Below, in pieces: positions 1 to 6,495 of a stretch of DNA of 39,953 nucleotides. Source of the stretch: Polyangiaceae bacterium. GTDB taxonomy: Bacteria > Myxococcota_A > Polyangia > Polyangiales > Polyangiaceae. The position numbers and the translations under genes were made by a program. The stretch covers positions 1 through 39,953 of the forward strand of contig JAQSWN010000047.1 of assembly GCA_029266615.1 (NCBI GenBank), given 5' to 3'. Position 1 is the first letter of the stretch; each line of letters starts with the position of its first letter. Under the pieces are notes generated by a model. It did no database searches. It was given only the letters and a program-made list of their open reading frames with translations, and was not told where the DNA came from.

Positions 1-2
1 AG

Positions 3-632
3 CCTGACCCCACGCTCGTTCAAGGCAAAGGGAAGTCACAGTATATCGAGAACGATGCAGGTTGGCTGACCGCCTACGTACTCCCGCCGACGGCATCCGC
101 GCTAACCGAGCTGTTCAAGAGCTGCGCGGGAACGACCTGGTCGGACAACAACGAAGGCGACGTCACGCTCCCGATCAACTGCGTGCCTTTCAACGTGGCC
201 TATGCGTTCTGCATTTGGGATGGTGGCAGGTTACCCACCGATGCGGAATGGAACTACGCAGCGGTAGGAGGAGCAGAGCAGCGAACCTATCCCTGGGCGC
301 CAATTACGGCTGGCGACCCCATCACACCCGCCCACGCGACGTACGACAGCAGCGGCCCCAGCGCTGTCGGCACTAAAGCGTTAGGCAACGGGCGCTGGGG
401 ACACGCTGACCTTGCTGGCAACCTGTCGGAATGGACTCTCGACTATCATCAGGAGTACCTGTTGCCTTGCAACGATTGCCTGAACGCAGCGCCAACCACT
501 GATCGAGTCGAGAGGGGCGGAGCGTATTCGAGCTCCTCGCTGTTCCTGTCCTCGCCGCTCCGTGGATACGGAGACGCTTCAGAGACGATCCCGGAACGCG
601 GTTTCCGTTGTGCTCGGGAGATTAGCAATTAG
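3..632 (+). CDS. SUMF1/FGE-sulfatase-like protein, 5'-truncated by window edge
   Basis: The reading frame is open from base 3 to the TAG at 630-632, so the last 209 residues are visible and the start lies outside the window. The fold signature of the formylglycine-generating enzyme (FGE/SUMF1) family is clear: GGRLPTDAEWNYAA, then AGNLSEWTLD, then ERGGAYSSS and a closing ERGFRCAR. True FGEs oxidise a sulfatase cysteine using two cysteines just after the RGGS motif (roughly RGGSxxC...YC). Here that stretch reads RGGAYSSSSLFLSSPLRGYG and contains no cysteine. I therefore infer that it is not a working FGE but one of the many FGE-fold proteins of myxobacteria that have other or unknown roles. 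It ends 12 bases before the next lipoprotein gene, so the two are probably co-transcribed. Family call is firm; function is unknown. Confidence 0.85.
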   Translation, partial: PDPTLVQGKGKSQYIENDAGWLTAYVLPPTASALTELFKSCAGTTWSDNNEGDVTLPINCVPFNVAYAFCIWDGGRLPTDAEWNYAAVGGAEQRTYPWAPITAGDPITPAHATYDSSGPSAVGTKALGNGRWGHADLAGNLSEWTLDYHQEYLLPCNDCLNAAPTTDRVERGGAYSSSSLFLSSPLRGYGDASETIPERGFRCAREISN

Positions 633-644
633 CCAAAGGAGAAC

Positions 645-1028
645 ATGCCAAGACTATACGCGCACGCGCGCCGATTTGGATTTGCTGCACTATTGCTCGT
701 AAGCACCACGAGTATACTACTCTCAAGCTGTGCCACTAACGGCGTGGTAGGTCTCGAGCCCTGCAATGGTAGGGGCTGTACCGGAGTCAGCCAATGCCAG
801 ACCAACATACCCGTTTGTGCCGAGCCACTCACCGCGACCTGCCTTCCGGACGCGCCCCGTGAATGTGCTTGGAAGCAGAAGATAAGCTCGGCTTGTCCGT
901 GCATGCAGCACGCGGTTCGCCTTTGCATGGTGAATGGGAGTACCCCGGGTGTTCAAATTTGCACCGCGAACGGGGCTGGGAACGCAACGTATTGGGCTAC
1001 TTGCGTCGCGTGTCCTGGTTGCGCTTAG
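645..1028 (+). CDS. small cysteine-rich lipoprotein
   Basis: 127 residues. The ATG is preceded by a good ribosome-binding site (AAAGGAGA, about 6 bases upstream), which fixes the start. Residues 1-29 form a lipoprotein leader: arginines near the N-terminus, a hydrophobic run, then the lipobox ILLSSC with acylated Cys29. The mature part is short (about 99 residues) but has 13 more cysteines, several closely spaced (CPC, CVACPGC at the end), so it should be heavily disulfide-bonded outside the cytoplasm. The pattern PGVQICTANG...YWATC resembles the short Cys-rich modules common in myxobacterial surface proteins. I do not recognise a named family. It follows the FGE-like gene by 12 bases and is probably in its operon. 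Confidence 0.75.
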   Translation: MPRLYAHARRFGFAALLLVSTTSILLSSCATNGVVGLEPCNGRGCTGVSQCQTNIPVCAEPLTATCLPDAPRECAWKQKISSACPCMQHAVRLCMVNGSTPGVQICTANGAGNATYWATCVACPGCA

Positions 1029-1358
1029 CTCGTAGATTAGAGTGGTGCCTAGAGTGGCGAGCTGACATGTAGCCGTCGCGAGCTTGTCGTTGGCACTTCG
1101 CGTCTGTCTCTTAGACGGGCAACGAAAGGGGGGCTGGCAACGCAAGCGGTGGCGCAGCGCACGGCAGTGCTGAATCCGTCGTTCGATTCCTTCTGAGCTG
1201 CCCGGTGTCGGCGTTTGGCGCTTGGGGACTTTGCCTCACGGGGCTCTCTTCGTTTCGGATCGCGGATCATTGGAGCCCCAGTCGCGGCGCGGCATCATAG
1301 GATTGCTGCGCAAGAGAGAGGATCCACACCAAGCCGCCGCCAGCCGGCTGTATGGCGC
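1029..1358. other. intergenic region without a recognisable gene
   Basis: 330 bases between the Cys-rich lipoprotein and the convergent Uma2 gene. I see no convincing coding frame on either strand, no T-rich hairpin and no repeat. A T-loop-like string at 1181-1190 was checked and rejected as a tRNA. Confidence 0.6.
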
Positions 1359-1928
1359 TCACCCGGGCAGTGGATTGCGATACACGTCTTCGACCGACAG
1401 CCGGCAGCCAATGGCGCGAAGCTCGAGGGCGCCCGTGCGCGCTTCACGAAGGGTCCAGGTCCCGTCTGCGTTGCGGCTGAAAAGCTCGAGGCGTCGCTCC
1501 TCTTGAGAAATGAGCACGTAGCTCTGAATGCTGGGAATGCGCCGGTAGTGCGCGGACTTCTCTTCGCGATCGTAGCGCTGCGTGCTGGGTGACAGCACCA
1601 GGGCGATCATGATCGGGTTCGTCGCGGTGCTGGCGTCTTCAGGGTCGCGCTCCAAGTTGCCGCAGATCACGGAGACATCGGGGTGCGTAGCGAGGCCCGT
1701 CTCCAGCACGCGGACGCGCAGGTCCGAGGTGAAGACGCGGCAGGGTTTGCCCGCCAGCTGGGCGCCAAGAAGCTGGATGACGTTCGCGGCCAGCCCGCTG
1801 TGTTCCGGCGACCCGCCGGACATCGCGAACACCGCGCCATCATAGAACTCGTAGCGCACGTCCGAGACGGCCTCGAGCTCCAAGTACTCTTGGAACGTGT
1901 AGCGACGTCCAGGTGCGGTGGAGACCAT
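1359..1928 (-). CDS. Uma2 family (DUF820) restriction-endonuclease-fold protein, probably inactive
   Basis: 189 residues, ATG start. Uma2/DUF820 proteins have a PD-(D/E)XK nuclease fold and are found in many copies in cyanobacteria and myxobacteria; their biological role is unclear. Family signatures in order: YTFQEYLELE (10-19), YEFYDGAVFAMSGGSPEHS (26-44), HPDVSVICG (82-90, the PD motif at P83-D84), LSPSTQRYDREEKSAHYRR (112-130), then IPSIQSYVLIS. In the usual family pattern the strand before LSPST reads VEVLSPST, with a Glu that belongs to the active site. Here it reads IALVLSPST, with Leu110 at that position. The other polar residues (Glu27, Asp84, Lys124) remain. I infer reduced or absent nuclease activity. 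It lies 39 bases after the kinase gene on the same strand. Confidence 0.85.
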   Translation of the reverse strand: MVSTAPGRRYTFQEYLELEAVSDVRYEFYDGAVFAMSGGSPEHSGLAANVIQLLGAQLAGKPCRVFTSDLRVRVLETGLATHPDVSVICGNLERDPEDASTATNPIMIALVLSPSTQRYDREEKSAHYRRIPSIQSYVLISQEERRLELFSRNADGTWTLREARTGALELRAIGCRLSVEDVYRNPLPG

Positions 1929-1967
1929 GACGACGCGAACCTTAGCATGCGGCCCGTGCCGCCCTCC

Positions 1968-3449
1968 TCAACGGCGCCGCTGAATAAGCCGCTCGATCGC
2001 TTCGGAGCGGCCCGGCGGCGGCGACTTCTCGGCTTCTTCCGCGGCGGAGGGAGTCACGGTCGCGCTGAGCGCGGGGGCCTGGACGACCACCGCTGCCACC
2101 GGTACGACGCGCTTCTTCGGCGGAGGTGGAGGCGGAGGCGCGATCGACGTAACCGGCGCGGGCGACACTAGAGGCTCACGCAGCGGCTCGACGACGTTCG
2201 CCACCTCGACTACCGGCGCCGCCTGCCCAGCCACGGGCACCGCAACGACGGGCGGAGTCGAACGCGACATGACGACACCGGCGAGGGCGAGCACGGCGAC
2301 GGCGCCGATCGCGATCCAGCCCTTGGCGGATTTCGACGACGTTCCTTTGATGTCGCTCGTCGCGCGCTGATCGGCGGTTTGCGTCGCATCGTGCTGCCGG
2401 TTGGCGGCGCCGGAGCTCACGTCGAGCGTTGGATCGCAAACGGCGGGATCGACGGCTACCGCGCGGGTGAGCGCCGGGAACGAGCTGGAGCTGGCGAACA
2501 TGCCGCTGACGCGCGTGAGGGACATGCGCGCGTCGGCGCTGCCGTAGCGGGCGAGCGCGGTCGCGAGCTCTTGCGCGTTGCTGAACCGTAGGCTCCGTTC
2601 CTTCTCCAAGCACTTGAGGACGACTTTTTCGAGCCCGTCCGGCAGCCCTTCCACGGAGGCGTGCTGACTCAAGGCCAGGGGCGGACGATTGAGCACGTGG
2701 GTCGCGAGCTCGAGGTAGCCAGGGCCTTGGAAAGGTGGACGGCCACAGAGGAGCTCGTAGAGGGTGGCGCCGAGGGACCAGATGTCGGAGCGAAGGTCCA
2801 CGTCTCGCGGGTTTTGTAGCTGCTCGGGCGGCATGTACGCGGGCGAGCCGAGGCGCACGTCGTCCGAGCTGGTGAGGGAAGCAGACTCGGCGGCGTCGCT
2901 CTCGGCGGTCTTGGCGATCCCGAAGTCTAGGACTTTGATGAGGGGTGTACCGTCAGCCCGGCGGGTCAGAAATAGGTTACCGGGCTTGATGTCACGGTGG
3001 ACGATGCCGCGCACGTGGCCCTCGGCGACGGCTTGCAGGGCTTGCAGCACGTAGTCGACGGCCTGGCTCGCGGGGAGGGCGCCTCGCTCGCGGAGCAGCG
3101 TGCGGAGGTCGCAGCCGTCCAGGTATTCCATGACGAAGAAGGGCGTGCCGGATGGTAGTTTTTCGATCTCCAGCAGGCGCACGACGTGCTCGCTCGTGAT
3201 GCGCGTGGCCGCGCGGGCCTCGCGTACGAAGCGTTGCACCGCGGTGTCCGAGCCGGCGAGCTTCGGCAGGAGGAATTTGATCGCGACCTGACGATCCAGC
3301 ACTTGGTCGCGCGCCTGCACGACGACGCCCATGCCGCCGACCCCGAGCGTGCGCTCCACGAGGTACTTCTCGGCCACCACGTCGCCAGCGCGTATTGGGC
3401 CCACGCTCTGGTCCCCCGCCCCGAGGTCATCGGCGGTGCTGGTGTTCAT
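1968..3449 (-). CDS. membrane-anchored eukaryote-type Ser/Thr protein kinase
   Basis: 493 residues from the ATG at 3449. An upstream ATG at 3491 would add 14 residues with no kinase homology. The N-terminal kinase domain (about 26-310) is complete: glycine loop LGVGGMG (35-41), catalytic lysine VAIK (Lys58), HRDIKPGN (151-158), DFG (175-177), GSPAYMPPEQ activation-loop end (201-210) and DLRSDIWSLG. After a Ser/Thr-rich linker comes one transmembrane helix (WIAIGAVAVLALAGVVM, near 377-393). A Val/Pro-rich tail with a polyproline run follows and is predicted to lie outside the membrane. This is the Hanks-type layout typical of myxobacteria: cytoplasmic kinase, one helix, low-complexity exterior. 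No PASTA, WD40 or TPR sensor domain is visible, so the signal is unknown. Confidence 0.95.
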   Translation of the reverse strand: MNTSTADDLGAGDQSVGPIRAGDVVAEKYLVERTLGVGGMGVVVQARDQVLDRQVAIKFLLPKLAGSDTAVQRFVREARAATRITSEHVVRLLEIEKLPSGTPFFVMEYLDGCDLRTLLRERGALPASQAVDYVLQALQAVAEGHVRGIVHRDIKPGNLFLTRRADGTPLIKVLDFGIAKTAESDAAESASLTSSDDVRLGSPAYMPPEQLQNPRDVDLRSDIWSLGATLYELLCGRPPFQGPGYLELATHVLNRPPLALSQHASVEGLPDGLEKVVLKCLEKERSLRFSNAQELATALARYGSADARMSLTRVSGMFASSSSFPALTRAVAVDPAVCDPTLDVSSGAANRQHDATQTADQRATSDIKGTSSKSAKGWIAIGAVAVLALAGVVMSRSTPPVVAVPVAGQAAPVVEVANVVEPLREPLVSPAPVTSIAPPPPPPPKKRVVPVAAVVVQAPALSATVTPSAAEEAEKSPPPGRSEAIERLIQRRR

Positions 3450-3532
3450 TGGCTCGAATGCCGAGCAACGCGCTCGGGTAATCGGCTTCAATGTACCAGC
3501 CGGCCCTGGGGCTGGAAAGCGTCACGAGGGGC

Positions 3533-3599
3533 AAAAAGACGAGGCGCTACCGAAGGCTTGGTACCTAATTCGAGACTACTCGCGTGAGTGGAGCGCCTC
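3533..3599 (-). terminator. possible intrinsic terminator downstream of the disrupted IgGFc gene
   Basis: An 8-base inverted repeat (GAGGCGCT at 3541-3548 and AGCGCCTC at 3592-3599) is followed, on the minus strand, by GTC and five T residues (A-run at 3533-3537 on the given strand). The loop is long (43 bases) but contains further partial dyads. It lies after the stop of the minus-strand gene at 3682 and before the kinase start, the expected place for a terminator. The long loop makes this tentative. Confidence 0.35.
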
Positions 3600-3681
3600 C
3601 GCGGCAGCCTCTCCTCACTTCGACACGCGCTCGAAATCCGCGCGTGGCAGGCTCGTCACTTCCGGAACGTTCTTCGGCGTC

Positions 3682-5411
3682 TCATTTGACGATAACGGGC
3701 GGAACGCTGATCGGCTTGAGATCCAAGCCGCCGGGATAGCAGTAGCTGGTGGCGCTGCCGAACCCCATGACCTGCAGGCCGACCTTCTCGCTAGCTTCCA
3801 AGCGGTGCGCGCCGTTCATGCCGGGGCCGAGAGGCTCTCGTACGAGCGCCCACCTGCTCCCGGCGATGACCTCAGGGGTTCCGGTGAGCGGCTGACCGTC
3901 CAGCGTCACGGTCGCACCCTGCGGGATGAGAATGTCCGCGAAGTTTTGAAGGTACGTGACCGGTGCCAGAAAGGTGTACTGCTTACGGAACTGCTCGGGC
4001 GTGATCTCGGTCGTGAGCGAGGGATCCCCGCGCTTCAGCCCCATATCGGGATCTTGCTTGGTGCCGCCGAGCATGAGGGACACCACCGAGAACGACTTGT
4101 CGCCGCCGTCGACCACGAACGGCTCGCTGACGGGGCCGATCTCGACGACCTCGCCCGCATTGAGCGTCGTCGGCGCGCCCGCGGGCATGCCCGCCGGGTA
4201 CGTGAGCGTGGTGTCCGCGAAGTTGCCGAAGAAGCGCACCATGTGGCCCGGCACCCGACCGTCTGGACCCGTCGGCTTCTCGCGCTCTCTCAACAATGCT
4301 TCCGCTTCTGTGAGGCGATGACTTGTACGGGCGCGGAGGCGTTGATCAAGCTGCCGCTCAGGTCACCGTGCGGCTCCGGCTCGTAAGGCGCCCACTCGCC
4401 GACGAGCTGCAGCACGTCCCCCGCTTGGAGCGAGAACGAGAGTGTCTCGCCTGGCTTGCCCGACGTGACGCCGGGGCCGGAGGCGAGCACCGCCGCGCCG
4501 ATCTTCGCGCCCGTGCCGACCTCTTGCTTGCGATCGGGGCTGAGCTGAATGTCGAGCGTGGTGCCGTCTTTCGTCGCCGTGATGGCGAAGCCGCCCTGCG
4601 AGCTGGTGTAGTCGATGCCGCCCCCTTCGAGCCGCGCGGAGCGGCCACCCAAGCGATAGTTGCCGGTCATGGCCGTGCTGGGCAGCAGCAAAGACGCGTC
4701 GTTGCTGACGGAGAGGCACGTGGTCGTGCCCGCGGGCAGACCCGCGCAGTTTTCGGCGGGCTGCTGGTAGTCGAGGGGGCTGAATTGCCAGGCCGTCACC
4801 GGCAGCGTCGACGTCAGGTGGTAGGCTCCGCCCGCCACCATCACGGACACCTTCTTGCGCGCGCCCGTGGTCGCGTCCGTACGCGTGAACTCTTCGCCCT
4901 TGAGGGCCTCGACCCAAGGTAGCGGCACCGTGGCAAGGCCGCGCGCGGGAACGATGGCGGTTGCTACCATCGCGCCGCCGCGCTCCACCGTGACGCTCGC
5001 GTCCGTGTCGCCGCCGTTGGCGAGGACGACCGCGAACGCGAACTCGTGATACACGGGGTTGTAAGTCACGGTCGGCCAGAAGTCGCAGCCGATGTACGTC
5101 TGGCTCTTCGCAGCTTGATCGCACGACGTGGGGTTGTTGTCGTCACCGCCCCCGCTCGTCGCCCCGGTGCCGCTACTTCCACCCAATTCTAGTTCCCCAG
5201 GCCCCTTCGCCCCAGTCGCTCCGCTGCTGCCCGCTCCGGTGGAAACTCCGCCCGTGGTTTGGGGTTTTCCCCCACCCTCGCTGCTCGCCGAGCAGGCGAA
5301 CGAAAGGATGGAGACGAGCAGAACAACGCCGAACTTCGTGCAGCTCACCCCCTGAGGGTCCCCCCCGCGGGACGCCGCAACAAGTACGGTTCGGCTCGTT
5401 GATTCGTACAT
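3682..5411 (-). pseudogene. IgGFc-binding-type lipoprotein gene, interrupted by frameshift and small deletion
   Basis: Two overlapping minus-strand frames together encode one protein of the IgGFc-binding N-terminal family, which myxobacteria carry as surface lipoproteins of roughly 550 residues. The first frame (5411-4290) has a leader best started at the GTG near 5348, a lipobox ending LSFAC, a Gly/Ser linker, then YIGCDFWPT, YHEFAFAVVLAN, LPVTAWQFSPLDYQ and NASAPVQVIASQ. It then stops after QKRKHC. The second frame (4296-3682, no good start) resumes at TGPDGRVPGHMVRFFGN and runs to the normal C-terminal part (GSRWALVREPLG, GFGSATSYCYPGG). The family's central segment after PVQVI, with its CDHxEE and LGKxY motifs, is missing. 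A frame change plus loss of some 60-75 bases would explain this. Genuine decay, programmed frameshift or assembly error cannot be told apart here; decay is the simplest reading. Confidence 0.75.
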
Positions 5412-5415
5412 TTTC

Positions 5416-6324
5416 TTATGGACCGATGCAGACCGCGAACACTTCCGCGATCGTCCACCACGCAGCTGTCTCCGTATTCATGCCCGTTTGACGCACCGTA
5501 ACGTAGCGGGCGGTCAGCATCGGAAAGGTCATCACGGTGTTGCCGGGCATGCCCTCCCCGCTTGCGCGCACCACCGCCGCAAAGTCTTCCGACGTGTTGG
5601 AAACGCGCAGCTCGTAAGCGCGCGGGTAGTCGCCCGCGTCGCTGTTGACGTTCAGCGTCAAGCCGGTGAGGTTCACGAGGGCGCCGAAGTCGATCTGGAT
5701 CCATTCGTCACCGACTTGCGTCTTTCCGCTCGACCAGCGCTCCGTGTAGCTGCCGTCGGTCATGTGTACGGCCGGGTTGTACAGGCCGTCGGCTTCCGTT
5801 CCGCTGCCGAGGCTCTCGCTCGACGCGGTCGCCTTCCACGTGGGCTTCTCCGTGAGTGCATGGTCGCTACACTTAGCGAGTGGCGCAGTGCCGCCCGAGC
5901 CGCCATTGCCCGCACTGCCCGAGGTGCCTGCGTTCGCGCCGGCGCCGCCCCCTTGGCTGGCGGAGCCACCGTTGCCCGCTGCGCCGCCAATACCTGCGTG
6001 CCCGCCGGACCCCTCGCCCCCTTCCGTCGGTGCGCCTCCTTCGGGCTCGAGCTTGGTGCCGCCGCTGCCGCTCGAACCGGCCTCAGCCGTTGAGCCCTTG
6101 CCGCCGTCAGTGCCGCTGGTGCCGCTCAAGCCGCTACCCGCTTCGCTCTTCGAGCCGCCGGTGGTCTTGGAGCCGCCGCCGGTCAGCCCACCGTTCGAAA
6201 TAACCAGCTCACTATCGTAGACGGTGCACCCGATAAGAATTGCACCCAGAGCGCAGAGCAGCGCGCTCGAGGCGCGGACAGATCGGCGCTGCACCGGACG
6301 GATCCTGGCTAATTTTCGCGACAT
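5416..6324 (-). CDS. F5/8 type C (discoidin) domain lipoprotein
   Basis: 302 residues from the ATG at 6324; a GTG nine bases upstream is possible. The leader has several arginines, a hydrophobic run and the lipobox AILIGC (Cys33). Residues about 45-155 are a Gly/Ser/Ala linker. The C-terminal 145 residues match a discoidin/F5-8C galactose-binding-like domain: KPTWKATASSES, a loop VHMTDGSYTERWSSG, DEWIQIDFGALVNLTGLTLN, YPRAYELRVSNT, MLTARYVTVRQTG and a closing IAEVFAVC. Such domains usually bind glycans or lipids, so a role in surface adhesion or polymer binding is likely. The next gene (disrupted IgGFc type) begins four bases after this stop, so the two formed one transcript. Confidence 0.85.
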   Translation of the reverse strand: MSRKLARIRPVQRRSVRASSALLCALGAILIGCTVYDSELVISNGGLTGGGSKTTGGSKSEAGSGLSGTSGTDGGKGSTAEAGSSGSGGTKLEPEGGAPTEGGEGSGGHAGIGGAAGNGGSASQGGGAGANAGTSGSAGNGGSGGTAPLAKCSDHALTEKPTWKATASSESLGSGTEADGLYNPAVHMTDGSYTERWSSGKTQVGDEWIQIDFGALVNLTGLTLNVNSDAGDYPRAYELRVSNTSEDFAAVVRASGEGMPGNTVMTFPMLTARYVTVRQTGMNTETAAWWTIAEVFAVCIGP

Positions 6325-6373
6325 TTCATACACTTGAGCGAGCGTCGTTCGGTCTGACGCGGCCGTTCAGCAT

Positions 6374-6397
6374 CCCGGACACTGGGGGATGTCCGGG
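6374..6397. promoter_or_regulatory. perfect 8-bp hairpin in the gap upstream of the discoidin gene
   Basis: CCCGGACA (6374-6381) and TGTCCGGG (6390-6397) are perfectly complementary around an 8-base loop. The hairpin sits between the DUF362-CBM9 stop (6496) and the discoidin lipoprotein start (6324), both on the minus strand. No T-run follows, so it could be an RNA hairpin or factor-dependent terminator, or an operator. Confidence 0.4.
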
Positions 6398-6407
6398 CAG
6401 CGCGCGT

Positions 6408-6421
6408 CTTTTGCGCAAAAG
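6408..6421. promoter_or_regulatory. 14-bp perfect palindrome, possible operator
   Basis: CTTTTGCGCAAAAG reads the same on both strands and stands out as AT-rich in high-GC surroundings. It lies 84 bases upstream of the discoidin lipoprotein start and 11 bases from the hairpin at 6374-6397. A dimeric regulator site is plausible. No second copy was found in the window. Confidence 0.35.
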
Positions 6422-6495
6422 GGCGCTGGGCCATGTCGATCTTCTGCGCTCGACCTCCAGTCCCTCTCCAGAGCCGGATGCGCGTGCCGGCTCGA

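Noticed and set aside
1141..1215. Possible tRNA: GTTCGATTCC at 1181-1190 resembles the T-loop consensus, and GGTGGCGCAGC upstream resembles a D-arm
   Set aside because: The bases on either side of the loop do not form a 5-bp T stem, and no acceptor stem or anticodon arm can be drawn. It could be a decayed relic at most.
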